Assembly: GCA_025618425.1 (NCBI GenBank)
Contig: CM046846.1
Coordinates: 28,359,385 to 28,423,384 of the forward strand
Direction of reading: 5' to 3'
Length of the DNA stretch: 64,000 bases
DNA from: Heliocidaris tuberculata
Taxonomy: Eukaryota; Echinodermata; Echinoidea; Camarodonta; Echinometridae
The first letter of the stretch is position 1; each line of letters starts with the position of its first letter. The notes under the pieces are model-generated. The model was not told the DNA's origin and did not search any database. It saw only the letters and a program-made list of their open reading frames with translations. The translations under genes and the position numbers were made by a program. Shown here in pieces: positions 11,215-23,475 of the stretch.

Positions 11215-13293
11215 TCAGCTTTTCTAACTATCAACAAGTGGCAATAGCTGTAGCAAATTACAATATTTCAGTTGTTCAAGTTTTCTCCAAAAAAGTATTA
11301 GTATAATTACATCTACTTTCCATTTACTCATCAACTGCTATGTATGTATACATACATAGTTTGAAGCAGGCAGTAGACCCTGGAATAGAAACAAATTTGT
11401 CTATGGTGGTTGGTTTTGTGGGTTCCTTAGATTTGCATACCCACCCATTTCTATTGTACCTATATTGCAGGTGCATGGTTAAAGCCACACAATATCACTT
11501 CTCATTCATATTGTCTCCAGAACAAATAACAGATATTTCAATTAAAAATCTATTCTTCAACCAATACAAATTTACAATACCTGTAAGAGTGCCTAGTTCA
11601 CATTTAATGAAAACTAATACAAAGTAAATTTAACTTTTTCCCAACTCTCATTCAAGATAATTTAAAAAAAAAATTTTTTTTTGCTTTCCTAACAATTTTT
11701 TAAATGAGGGAAGTTTATCCTTCATTAAGTCTTCCTATACAATAATGCAGCAATTCTTGCGAAACTCTATTCCTTCATATCTTTTTTTTTAACAGAACAT
11801 TCCAAGTGGCAAGTGAAGACTAGCTAGCATTGGACCTTCAAACTATTAAACAAATCATTACGCATATACACTCCAGAGATATTCCTTCTTTTTTTTCTCA
11901 TATAAATAATGTTTTGACGGACAACTAGCTAGCAATCAAAGGCACAGAGAGAGACACTACAGGCAACCCTGGACACCACAGGAATCCAAGGATACCCTGT
12001 GCATCCTTTTGGTGACTTTACATTGCCTTCATGCTCTTAGTTCAAAATGATATTCATGACAAAGTTCCTTGAAAACTTCAAAATTTCATACATCCTTCCC
12101 AAATCCTTCACTGGCAAAACCATATTCACTGAACATCTGAAGATTAAAAATGCAGATAAGCAATAAACCATACTCAGTGAAGTGAAAAGAATGTTTTCCA
12201 AGTGGCTAGGCTCATACTTTGTTCATGATCCATGATTAGTTTTCATAAACTTTCTTTGTTCATAATGGTGAAGTCAGCAGTCACAATGGTGGAGCTAAGC
12301 AAACAATAATTATTCATGGTTCATGGTCACCACCATTGACCTAAATCATATACAGAAAACTGCTCCAAAGCCACACTCTTAAACACCTTTCTGGATGACA
12401 CCCCTCCAACTTTGTTGGGGACACAAAGTCAAATTCATTTCATTTACCATAACTGGGGAGCTTGAAATACTGAACATGAACCTTTACATAGTTCAGCTGT
12501 ACTATGTGACTGCTAACTCAAGGTTGGTTAACTTTCCAACATTGAGATTGCAGTAAAACCTTTTTCCTTCAACTGACTACACAGTTGAGATATTCACATT
12601 TGAACTTTTCTGGTTCCCCTCTCCAGTTTGCTACTTTCAATTTGTAACAATTAACTGGCAATTGCTACTAAACTTTCTTTTGCGAAGTTCTGATATTATA
12701 ATTCCTTCTCAGATCTATCCTTTACAGATTGCTTCTTTTCCATTTGCTTCACCATACTGCCAATATGGAAATTGTACTTTCTTTTTTCAAGAGCCATGAA
12801 ATTGCTCTCAAATAGACCCAAGGAGCTGTAATGCTGCACATTGCGGTCCAATTGACCAATTTCTTTACATTATCAGACAGACGTTTGTGTCTGTAATGTT
12901 CTTTACTCAACTAATCTGCTCTTATCACTTTCAAGTATTCACCTTGAAATAAGATGGGTATTACAAGGGGCCTGGATATCCTATACGAACAATCAGCAGT
13001 CAACTTGTAACCCCGAGGAAAGAGGCCTTGATACTTTGGTGTGATAATCTGCAATTCATCGCAGACAAGAGCCTCACTTGTGGACTGGTCAAATCAAATC
13101 AGTCCGTAATTATTTTGGGACGTGAGAATCCAGCAGCGATTTTTCCAAGACGGTATGGTAAGCTCCTCAAGGGTTGTTGGAGCAAGATTCAAAAGGGGGG
13201 TCAAAAGTACCAGGGGGGAATTTCAGGTACGGTGGGGGTCTTCTAGAAGTTGGGGCGTAACGGCAGAATATTCCACTACATCAGTATAATGCA

Positions 13294-13440
13294 TTAGGGT
13301 TAGGGTTAGGGTTAGGGTTAGGGTTAGGGTTAGGGTTAGGGTTAGGATTTGGATTAGCCTTTGAGGTTAAGGGTTAGAGTTAGGGTAAAATTTATGGTTG
13401 GGGTAGGGTTAGGGTTAGGGATAGGGTCAGGATAAGGGGT
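13294..13440 (+). repeat. Interstitial telomere-type tract (TTAGGG)n
   Basis: Eight perfect TTAGGG units at 13294-13341, then about 100 bp of degenerate variants (TTAGGA, TTGAGG, TTAGAG, TAGGGT). It lies inside the intron between exons B and C, with coding exons on both sides, so it is not a chromosome end. Confidence 0.95.
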
Positions 13441-15100
13441 GTTTGCATGGGGGAGGTATTCTGCAGTTGTTCCGAGGTTAGAATATGCAAGATACGTCCT
13501 GTGGAAAACCTTCCGCCGACAATTTTTTCGGGGTCATTTTTTTTTTGTGCCTTGATGTTGCAATCAATGGTACAGTATGATAGGCATAATCATGAAAAAA
13601 AATTAAGATTCCAAAAGTACATTGGTGGAAAGGATATTGACTTAATATCCAATTCGTTTTTTTCTAGTCAGTTTTCTCTTTTATTGTAAAAATAGGAGCA
13701 TGTACAAGAATTTTTGACTGATGTCTGTATATCACTTTTCTTGACATCATTTTGACATGATTTAATTCAATTTCTTCTCAATTTATCAATGTTAATTATG
13801 TACATTGACAAAAGTAAAATCTACTTAAAATGTGCAAATCGGTTCTTACATCTAGAACAAGGCTAATATTTCTTTCAAAGTAACACGAGTAACTCCATTT
13901 GTAAACCTTGAGGGGAATTTAACATCTGATCTACCTGTCTTCTTAATAAAGGTTTACTGGCTTAGTGTAAGATGATTACTTTATCTTAATTACTCCTAAA
14001 TCTTCTCTCTAATTTCATGGAGTAATCTTTTGGCAATATTTCTGAAATTAATTCTAGGAAACAGCATTTCCTTGTAGTACAGGTAGCACAGAAAACTGAA
14101 CATTTCAATAGTAGAATTTGCACATTCCATACATACTTCCCTTCATCTCATTTTGTTTATTTAAATTTGCTCATACAAGAAGTACTTTATCCCGAAATCC
14201 TATGTTGAAATCCCCCTCAAACCCTTATGCATGCGCTGGAGGCCAAACTTCACATGGAAAAAAAATGATGGGACATTTTTAAAAAAAGAAAAAACGGTTC
14301 TTGACCTCTTTCCTTCAGCTGAAAAGGAAGTACAGTTCTCTCTTAATTTCTTTCTTCACCAATTGATGACATTTTCGCCTAGAACAGCTGGCATCAATAA
14401 TAAAAAAAAATAAAAATCAACACCCTCCTTTTTTCCTACATATATTTTGACAACCATGATCTAGGGTGACATTCTACTTAACAAACTTTATGACCATGTA
14501 CCTGATTTCCTTTGAGCCTTTGCATGAATATAAAACATGAGATATGTTTCCATGCAGTTTCTACTCCAATTCTCTTTTCGTAGGAAATGTGCATTAAGGG
14601 CACTGAACCCCTAAAACACAGGACAATCACGCCATTCGTCTCCACGTTTTATCCGTTTTTGATTTCCCCAAAGATTAATAACATTCGTGATGTTATTATA
14701 GCAGCCATCCACCCTATCAAATTTCTACTGCCAGACACATTAAAGTATAGAAGCTAGCATGACTCAGAAATATGCTTAATACATTCATGATTTTAGGCCA
14801 GCAAAAGAAGATTATACCCTACGTTACCCCTGCAGTTCCCCAAGAGTCATTTAGTAGCCTATTCCTTCAAAAGTGCTTTTTAAGACAGTTCTGCTGTAAA
14901 AGCATTCCTCAATTTTCTTCCAAATTCTTTATTTTAGAATTTATCATACGTTTTTAAGTTTAAATTTAAATTATTACTATCACTATCACTTCCTTCATCG
15001 TTATCCCCTTTCCTTTACTTTACACTTTAATTCCTCTTCCCTTCCTTGACACCACTGATGTAATTATCATCCCTCTTTATAACCGTACCTTCTTTAATTA

Positions 15101-15160
15101 GCATCATCACCATCAATATCATCATCATCATCATCATCATCGTCATCATCATCATCATCC
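15101..15160 (+). repeat. CAT microsatellite in the middle of intron B-C
   Basis: About 60 bp of nearly pure CAT trinucleotides with one CGT interruption. Confidence 0.9.
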
Positions 15161-15270
15161 TTGCCAAATATCAACATCATTACACAACTTCAAGCACCGA
15201 TGAATATCACTGACATATCCCATCTCCCTATAAATATTGTCATCATTACCATAGTGAAAGTTACATTATT

Positions 15271-15323
15271 CATCATCATCATTTTTACCACCACCACCAC
15301 CACCACCACCACCACTGCCACCA
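15271..15323 (+). repeat. CAT then ACC trinucleotide tract
   Basis: A short CAT run passes into about nine ACC units ending in a TGCCACC variant. Confidence 0.9.
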
Positions 15324-16852
15324 AGGTGATTGTTGCAACGATATTAATCATCGTTATCACCACCACACTCATCCTCCTTTTGATGGGTCCTCAATCCATC
15401 AACTCACCCTCAAGCATGCAAGATAATCATTACCAACATCAATACATTCAGTGAAGCAATCAAATTCCTTCCACTCCTTTTAATCTATCCATCACTCCCT
15501 AAAAGGTGCTTTTAAAAAAAATCAGTCTCCATATCTCTGCTCCACAACAGGACCAACTGTTCTATTCTTCTACCCATTCCCTCTTTATTCTCCTGTTTGA
15601 GAAGCTATGGTCTATCTTAATTGTAATCAATTACCCCCTCGGGGCCAGGATTTTTATTGTCTTCTAGACCAAGAACCTTTAAATGGTGCTGCTTTGCTGA
15701 TTGTGTGTTCATACTTGTCCTACCATGCATGAAATGACAGTCCACTTCTACTTTACCCTCTTTTGTCAGAAGTTAATGAAGAGGGTCTTTGAAGGCTTTA
15801 AGATCAATTTACCCTTCCCCTCTTGACACTGCACTTTTGGAAGCTTGATCAAGAAATGATGCAACCCAACAGATAAACATTTTTATTTCTTACCGCTTAA
15901 AAAAGCAAATATCTGAAGGTTTTCAAAACAAGTTTGATAATTTACATTCTAAAAATGGACCATACGATATACATGTACCTAGTTTCCTGACCGATTCTGC
16001 TTTTTTGAAATCAATATTGCTTTTTTTTTCTATCACAATGTTATTCCTCGTTTCGTATTCCATAAATGTTTTGATGGTATGGGATTTTCATCAAACCAGT
16101 CACATGGCTGGTTTACAACACATTTTCTTTGCCTTTAAGTCCATATCTCTATCTCGATACTATCTTCCTCTCTGTCTCGCTCTCCCTTGGTGCATTCTCT
16201 CTTCTCTTCACTATCCTTGTTACAGCTTGTCACAGCTCTTTCACTCCCAACCAAACTTCACTTATTTTCCCTCCAAATTTACCAAGTCCCCATTCTCCAT
16301 TCCTCTCAGCAGCATTTGCATGGTTTTAATCCTATCTGCCTCTTGACTTTGTACTGGGCCGACGGCCAGGCCCGCATAAATCACAGGACTTAGCGTGGCT
16401 GTCACAAGAAGCCAGAATGGAAGCCTAATCCAAATGGGATTTGAAACACTTCATATTCAAAAAGCCAAAACGTGGATAGGTTTCCATTTTCTGTATATTG
16501 TTGTTTACTTCTGTAAGTCCAACACACCTAGATTTGCAAACAGCCTTTGTATTACGTAAGAGAAGCATGCATGCCTTTTTATAAATCTACTAAATATTCC
16601 ATGCAAGAAAATGCCTTCACCCCTTCATATCTTCCTTTCAATTTCTAAATCCATCCATCCATAATCCTTAGCTTTCACAACCAAGTTGTTTTTTTAACAA
16701 ATTGGTATCAAATGATTACAGCTCATCAATTTGTCTAATTTCTCAAAAATCAAGATCCAGCCACCCACATGTCATCCATTATCCTGATCCTGATCCTCAT
16801 TCATTTTATTCCTCATCCACTTCATTATAATTCTATTCTCCTTCTTCTCCTC

Positions 16853-16972
16853 CACATCACCATCATCACCACCATCACATTGCCATTACCATGGTCATAA
16901 CCATCATCATCACCACCACCATCAACACCATTATCGTCATCATCCTTCTTCTCTTCCTCCTCCTCCTTATTG

Positions 16973-17008
<36 letters not shown>

Positions 17009-17107
17009 TCATCATCAGTCATTTTCATCATGATCATCATGATCATCATCATCAATCATTATCAATCATCATCCTTATCCTCATTCTCATCATCATCATC
17101 CTCATTC

Positions 17108-17143
<36 letters not shown>

Positions 17144-17200
17144 ATCATCCTCATCATCATCCACATCATCATCATCAATCATCATCATCATCATCATCAG
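16853..17200 (+). repeat. CAT/ATC microsatellite next to exon B
   Basis: About 350 bp of imperfect CAT/ATC trinucleotides with CTT and CTC interruptions. In gene sense it is (ATG/GAT)n and starts about 10 bp inside the intron after the exon B donor. It generates long spurious ORFs rich in Ile, Ser, His or Asp. Confidence 0.95.
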
Positions 17201-17210
17201 AAAAGCTTAC

Positions 17211-17441
17211 CATCCTCAGCATCAAAGATCGTCACGACAGCACGGTCGGGATACTCCAGAGCACCCATCACAGGATCATGGAGGACGATCTCAAACACCT
17301 CAGCTTGCTCAAAGAGGCGGTCATTGAGGATACGCACACGCCAGAATCCTTCTGTCTGTCCGGGGTTGAACTGCACCTGGCGGGCGGACTTGCCACGGAA
17401 GTCTTCATCAGCAATGGCTGTACCGTCAGCGGTGTGGATAC
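17211..17441 (-). CDS. FREM2: FREM2/ECM3-like protein, internal exon B: C-terminal half of the first Calx-beta domain
   Basis: Internal exon of 231 bp (77 codons), 481 bp downstream of exon A. The acceptor ends GGACAG, the donor is GTAAGC, and both ends are phase 1. The split codon with exon A gives Gly. The peptide shows the full Calx-beta core in order: HTADGTA, DEDF, VQFNPGQT, WRVRILNDRLFE, EVFEIVL, then VTIFDAED. The acidic residues in DEDF, LND and DAED sit where calcium-binding positions occur in the Na/Ca-exchanger Calx-beta fold; whether this domain binds calcium is not shown. GC content is far above the surrounding intron. The antisense strand and other frames carry shadow ORFs that should be ignored. 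A 350 bp CAT/ATG microsatellite begins about 10 bp past the donor. Confidence 0.93.
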
Positions 17442-17922
17442 CTGTCCAGGAATAAATGTATTTATCAAACTTTGTTCCAACAACACAGACAGAAACTACC
17501 TCACATTCCCTTTACTTAAAAAATGAATGCAAAATCTCCTTTTTGATTGTTGATTTAAAAACCTTCACTCTGGAAAATCATATTTCTCTCCCACACATTT
17601 TGTAAGTATACAACTTCTTACAGTAGTCACAAGTGCTATTTCAAAGGTTAAATGTATTTTCAGCTCATGAAAAAAGAGGCTTAAACATAAAAGTGAAGTA
17701 TATATTTCAGTAACTCAATATGATGGTAAAAAACATAATTTGTTGAATTTAAAGTTACTCAAACATATGCTTCTAGATAATAATCTACAAAAGAGGTGGG
17801 AAAGAATTAATTCATTAAACAATTGGCTGAATGCAGTACTTGCTGTTACAAAGATATTTCTTTTGTACACATCTGACTGGAATATATGAAATTTACACTA
17901 TAATTTTTCGAAAGTAACATAC
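17442..17922 (-). other. Intron A-B of the FREM2-like gene
   Basis: A 481 bp phase-1 intron with GTATGT donor and GGACAG acceptor. It is AT-rich with no recognisable element. It is the shortest intron in the window and lies between the two halves of one Calx-beta domain. Confidence 0.88.
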
Positions 17923-18069
17923 CAACAAATGAGGTCTCTCCCAGGTATCCACGTCGGATGAGTTTGATGTTGAGGTATCGTTCGGTCTCATTCACCTCGT
18001 AGTACTCCTTCTCGAGTGAGATCCATGACCAGTTGAGACGGAATGGCTGATTGGGCAGAGTGTTGCCAC
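17923..18069 (-). CDS. FREM2: FREM2/ECM3-like protein, internal exon A: N-terminal half of a Calx-beta domain
   Basis: Internal exon of 147 bp (49 codons), read on the minus strand. It is bounded by an acceptor ending TTACAG and a donor GTATGT, phase 1 at both ends. The peptide carries [15 protein letters not shown], then [17 protein letters not shown]. This is the first-strands part of a Calx-beta domain (V-x-E, then hydrophobic strand, then R-R/G). The WSWIS and GYLGETSFV signatures are those I associate with the first Calx-beta domain after the CSPG/NG2 repeats of FREM2 and its sea urchin relative ECM3. Family members are large basement-membrane or extracellular-matrix proteins; vertebrate FREM2 acts with FRAS1 and FREM1 in epithelial-mesenchymal adhesion, and ECM3 forms matrix fibres in sea urchin embryos. 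No Met here is a start: the exon is internal. FRAS1 or FREM3 are the alternative family assignments. Confidence 0.88.
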
Positions 18070-18279
18070 CTGTAAGGATATTAAGCAATAGGGAGAAGTG
18101 TTATGCTTGGTCTTGACAATATCATGGTAATGCTATAGAATCTTGTTTTATTATTATGAAAGGACGCTTGTAACTGCTTTTAAGCATGTCAACAAACAGA
18201 CTCAAGCTTGATAAAATTTGATTAACAAAGGGAAATTAAAAAAGTGTAACTTTCAAATCAAAACATATTAAGGCATTCT

Positions 18280-18420
18280 GAAAATTTTCAAAACAATTCA
18301 AATATATTAAACAACTTAAAACATTTTAAAACAATTCAAAACATTTTGAAACATTTTAAACATTTCAAAAGCTGTTGTAAACATATTTAAAACTTTATAT
18401 CACATTTTAAAACTTTTATT
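18280..18420 (+). repeat. Degenerate A/T-rich tandem tract (AAAACATTTT-like units)
   Basis: Around a dozen diverged 10-12 bp units of the type AAAACATTTTAA or AAAACAATTC arranged in tandem, about 210 bp upstream of exon A in gene sense. Confidence 0.7.
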
Positions 18421-20589
18421 TGAATATTTGAAGAGAATGGGAGGCCCTTCCTTATCATCATGATGGCTCTTCATAAAAATGCACTATTTTTAAACAAATT
18501 TGACAGAAATATTCAAGTCATTAAAAGGAACCGAGCACAAGATCTTGCTCATCCTAATAATGCGTAGAAGTTCAAAGTTTGGAGAAGCTAGATGGTCATC
18601 CCTAGGTTAAGATCATCCGTCCATAGCGACCCTGGTGGTCATCTTGACCCCCTCGGTGTGTCCAGTCTGTCCAGTCGGTGTCCAGTCGGGGTCAGACTGT
18701 GTCTCAAAAGAGGTTCAAGTGTAAGCAATTACCGGCTCCACTTGAGACCTTGGTCGGTTCGATTACAGTAACAACTTGTGAGATTTCTTGTAGACAGGTA
18801 GGCTAAGTGGTGTATGATAAGGCTATGGAGGGGCAAGGACCACTCGGAGTTTTGAGGATTCCTCATCTGTATTTAATTGATAGTAAGATCAGGTTTGAGA
18901 GGGGCACATAACCCCTTTTTTAAAGTTTCCCTCTCTGCTTCAAACTGGAACAGAAGTTTATAGAACTGTAAAGTCCCAAAACATAATGTTGTATGATACA
19001 GGCAAAGAAAGACCAATAGTCCCTTAGGCCTACCTGACAAAAAATAAATGCCACATAAGATAAAAACCCTTAATCGAGAACTAAATTTAGGTTAAGTATT
19101 TTTAAAAATCCTTTTACTATTTTAAGAATCTTCTTTACTTTAATGCAAAAGTTGCACGAAAAAGTATAGAAATATCTTCTTTTTACATTGCATAATTATT
19201 CCAGGGCTAACGCCCCCTAAAGTCATCCGAAGTAGAATGCCCTTCAATGCCATTTCTAAAAATCGACTCGTGAATTCCTTGATACAAAGCATGACTTTTT
19301 TTTATTCTGCCTCCTGCTATTTTGTTTTGTGGGACCTGATGATGATAATGATATCTGGTGTAATATGGTCGACTGATCTACGTACATCTGGAAGCTATAC
19401 AGAAGCACAGATACTCTCATCCTAGGCGAGGACAGATTGGTGAGGAATCAAATCTATTTGGTTTCTTTCTACTACCAAGGCAATCCCCTGTCTTCAGTTT
19501 GCGATGACATGTCTTAGCTGGACAGTTAAGAGGACGGATGGACAACGCCGCGCCAAGACCCAGGCCAGAGAAGTGACCGGTACAATTTGAGGCATTTCAG
19601 TGGCGACTTGGCTGTTTACATTACGCTGCTTTGCGGATGGGTCACGACAGAATGGCATATGGAGCTAATAAATGCAGCCAAGTGAACAAATTAGGGAATA
19701 TCAAAACAAGCGAAATAAAATTGCATGTTTTTGGAAGGGATACAACCCTATCAAATAAATCAATTTATAAGTAGATTATGGTCAATTGGCGTACATATAG
19801 CTGTCATATTATACATTTGACCCTACTCCTAATAGCTTGAAATAGATATGTGCATATCTAAATCCTTACTGTATACACTGTGAGAACTTTTCTGGAAAAA
19901 ATATGAATATCAAAATTAAAAGGTAGGAAATCAATTCTTTTTTAATCTGTTTTGATTAAAATCATTTCCTTAGCTGCAAATCAATTGAAAACTTCTCAAG
20001 TTTCCTTCTAATACTTAATTTCTCTTCTATCATCATATTTAGATCAAGCTACCATTGTATTTTATCATCAAATAAAGTAGGGTTTTCAGCATTGGTGGAA
20101 ACAGGAATAAACATTGATAAGTTTTACTTTAGGTCCAGAGAAAATATTTGACCTGGTTTGTTTCTATCAAAATACTTATTCATACTCCTCTTATACATGC
20201 ATGCATTCTATCTCGATCAAAATCTTACTTAGAAACCATATGTATACATTCTAACCCAGGAGAGCAATAATCCCTATGTACCCAGGTTAGTTTCTCAAAA
20301 TAAATGACACCGATTCAATCAAACAAATCCGAGTTCTGCTTCCAAAGCAATGCTCTATTTACCCCCACTTGAACATAGGCCTATACATTAATCGGGTCTA
20401 GGTCTACGCTGGCCAAGTCTGGACCTTTCAATTCTTTTACTCTTTCCAACAAACATGGTCAGGGCTTGTTGAGAAAACTCAAGGACTTGAGAAAAAGCCG
20501 AAGCTCAAACAATGACACACCTCTTACTACTTTCATTGATTCTACTTCTGCAATGACAGAATTCACAGAAAGGGATTGAGGTCCATGTA

Positions 20590-20710
20590 GACGGGGAAAG
20601 AAGAGAGAAGAGAGAGAAAGAGGGGGGGGGGGGAGAAGGGAGTGAAAGAAAGAATGGAAGAAGGAAGAAAGGATGGTAAGAGAGAGAGAGAGAGGGGGGG
20701 GGGGGAAAGT
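20590..20710 (+). repeat. GA/G-rich purine block with two 12-G runs
   Basis: A nearly pure purine stretch of about 120 bp: GA dinucleotides and GAAAGAAG motifs enclosing 12 G at 20622-20633 and 12 G at 20694-20705. Such mirror-like purine tracts can form triplex or quadruplex structures; that is inference. Confidence 0.85.
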
Positions 20711-21484
20711 AGAACAAATCAATAAGCCACTATAAACAGTTCTCATATAAATGACAAAATCACAAATCCTTTCCAATGCATGCCCCAATTGAATCTAAAC
20801 TTAGCATCAATACCTAACCCAAATCTTTCATTTGCACATTGTGTAATTGTGCAGGATAAAACCAACAGTCCTAGACATTATAATCCTCCATTTTGTTTCT
20901 TGTTGATCTTTTCCCTTTCTTTTCCAAAACCCAGATGTACATCAGGTATCGGTGTGACGTTCCTGCGTGCCATTGTGCAAATGAATGGCATCATGATTAA
21001 GTATTGCAATGGCAGGTACACAATAAATCACATATACATAGCCTGTATTATCAAGTTTCTTTCATGAGGTTCTACAAATTATCATTACATGTAGGCCTAC
21101 TAATCTTGAAGCAGGCATGATCAAGTATTGCTTCAAGCTATGGATGCAGCCAGGACCGACAAGGCATCTAATACCCCTGTTGCTTAGCAACCACACACTG
21201 TATACTCCACCACAAATCCTAACATTCAAACAAATACAATGTTCTAAAAAGAGGGCCTGCTGCAACAATATCCTTGTAAAACTCCTCTTTTTCACCCCCT
21301 TTGTAAAACTCACCACCAAATGTTCAATTTAATGACAAATAGCACAACTAACTAGAGTTAAATACCTTTCAGAATAGATCGACTGGAGATATAAAAGATT
21401 GTATTTGATTATCTACCACGCATCCCCTTTCAAATTCTATGCAGTTAGATGGGTTTTTGGGGTATACAGAAAGAGCATTTCCCA

Positions 21485-21900
21485 TTAAAATGAAATGGAC
21501 AGGAATTATTTAAGGGCTAAATTGATCACAATCTATTCTTCAAATTGGCAACAAAAATATTTTTCTTTTAATGCTACATGATTCTAATAAAATTTAATGT
21601 CTTTGAAAACAACATACATGGTTAGGAACTTTGTCGAAAAGTTGAAAGAATTGCCAATTTTGACAAAAAACAATGATTTTGAACCTCTCAATGTGTTGCC
21701 AATTTAAGGATTTTAAAGCTTATTCTCCTTTTTAAAATTCCTACCATCAAATACAATATTTTCATGCAGCAAAAATGGACACAGTGTGTGCAGAATTTTT
21801 TGTTCTTTCTACTCATTCATCTGGTATATTTATTAGGGCTCTGAATCAAAAGTTAATGAGCCAAACCACAAAATGTGGTCAATTGTCTTGAAAGGGTTAA
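21485..21900 (-). mobile_element. piggyBac-like MITE, copy 2 (inverted, one end replaced)
   Basis: About 416 bp, in reverse orientation to copies 1 and 3. The end at 21897-21900 is intact (AAAGGGTTAA). At the other end TTAA is followed by AATGAAATG where the family has CCCTTTCAN, after which family sequence resumes at GACAGGAATTATTT. The replacement equals the sequence immediately outside the intact end, so the element is flanked by a 19 bp direct repeat (21485-21503 and 21897-21915). Confidence 0.8.
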
Positions 21901-23390
21901 AATGAAATGGACAGGGATGCAATTTATAGTGATAGCCATTAAAGTAGTGGGACATATCAGGGATAAATCTGAAGAAATCTGAAGAAAAAAACAAGGGAGA
22001 GTTGCAGAAATCCAGAGGGCAGCTCAAGTGGTTGGGTACCTATGGGCCACACCCATTTGGGTAGTTAAGGGCAAGCCCCCCCCCCCCTCCCCTTCTCCAA
22101 TTCATGATAATTTTTAGAATGTGCAACTGAAGCAAGATTCAATTATTTTGTTAAAATTTTGCTGGTTCCTGTAAAGTCAGGATTATTAATTCAGCAACTA
22201 CATGACCTCAACATTTTTCTTAAAAGGTATCTTTATTAGCGCGACAAAGGTTTACCTAAAATTTTGTTTAGGTTCTCAAAGTTCTAATTTTAGAAAGAAA
22301 GATCCTCCGTTTTCTCTACTTACAACCATTGTGTTCAGGTAAAGAATGGCTTGTAAAACATGTACTGCAGACAAATGAAGCTGGAGTTTCATACAGCCTA
22401 TACACAACTGCAGAGTTGTTCTTTCTTTTCTTATTCGCCTTCCAAACAGTTCCTGCTCTTTCTATACTTGGTTTGACTTGCATAAGGCCGTGTTTGCCTA
22501 GCTTTGTTTGCTCAAAGAGGGGGCTTCAGCAAATTTAGAATGAGTTTAGCGGACAATCAGCCGGAATAATACCCCTGCTTATTGAGGGTTGTAACAATGG
22601 TGTGAATAAAACGTGTTAACAAGTTGGGGAAAGGATTGGGATGGGGAGCGGGGTGGGCTTTGGGGTAACAGAGGGATTGACGTAGGCATAGGGTGTAGGA
22701 AATGACCACTAACAACTTGCTGGAGGTTTCATGTAGTATCTATGTTAGGCAAAGTGCAGGATTCCCAAATGACAGTTTTAGTTTTTACATTATTTGTTCC
22801 GGACACTGTCAACTTTCCAGTAGATCGATAAAAAACTTCCGGGACTGAAATATATCAATTTGAAAGTTACAAGAAGGGAAGGGGGGGGGGGGAAGAGAAC
22901 ACAAGTTCATATTTGAAGAAAATGTAATGACACAGAGGCCCCTTACATAATCACATCAAGGTTTTAATATGTAAAACAATGAAATACAAGAGATTTATTA
23001 AGAGGGTACGTGCATTTTTGTCTTACAGGAAAAACAAAGTTACCGGGAAGATGTCTAGGAAAGATGGAAGGAAACATCCTTTTTTTCTGATTCAATATCA
23101 TCTTAGGCTGACAGCAAGGGGAAGCCCGAAATGTCAAGGGCGTTGGGAATTACTATGAGGGGAAATCTATCAACCAACTTCCTCCTGAGCCCCTCACTTA
23201 AGGGGGGGATGGTGCACTGATCTTGTGGAAAGGTGAGCTGATTAATATTTATCACCGAGTCTGACTAAAGACAGGTATCTCGTCCCAGTGAGTGAGTCAG
23301 ATGATTTTTGAGAAAGGTCAATGGGTGTAGATTCATCATAAAGATCAAGTTTTTAAAGTTTTTTTTGTTCAGTGGCTGTTGATGTAGTCT

Positions 23391-23456
23391 GTTGAGAGTA
23401 AAAAGGGTATTAACTCATATCCTTTAACACAGAGTCAACACTGTTCTGCCTCTCAA
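23391..23456 (+). repeat. Short fold-back repeat, family copy 3
   Basis: Left arm TTGAGAGTAAAAAGGGTATT...ACTC against right arm GAGTCAAC...GCCTCTCAA; about two thirds of positions pair. The loop is CATATCCTTTAACACA. Confidence 0.6.
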
Positions 23457-23475
23457 AAGACAGTACCATCTAACT

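Larger units (their letters stand above)
10758..17210 (-). other. Intron B-C of the FREM2-like gene, rich in simple repeats
   Basis: A 6453 bp phase-1 intron separating the two Calx-beta domains. It contains CAT arrays at both ends and in the middle, an ACC tract, a GT tract ending in eight G at 11207-11214, and an interstitial telomere-type tract at 13294-13440. Between these (for example 11216-13290, 13441-15100 and 15325-16850) I see only AT-rich unique-looking sequence. ORFs here of about 60-210 codons are dominated by runs of His, Ile, Ser or Asp from the microsatellites, or are random. Confidence 0.85.

Noticed and set aside
13294..13440. A true telomere or chromosome end
   Set aside because: Exons of one gene lie on both sides and the tract is short and degenerate.
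16005..16346. 113-codon hydrophobic ORF resembling a membrane protein
   Set aside because: The hydrophobicity follows from pyrimidine-rich DNA. Overlapping ORFs in other frames look the same, and no family motif is present.
16825..17526. ORFs of up to 211 codons, rich in Ile/His/Ser (plus) or Asp/Met (minus)
   Set aside because: They are translations of the CAT/ATC microsatellite running into the antisense or wrong frame of exon B.
18730..18780. tRNA suggested by GGTTCGATTAC
   Set aside because: No cloverleaf could be folded around this B-box-like string.
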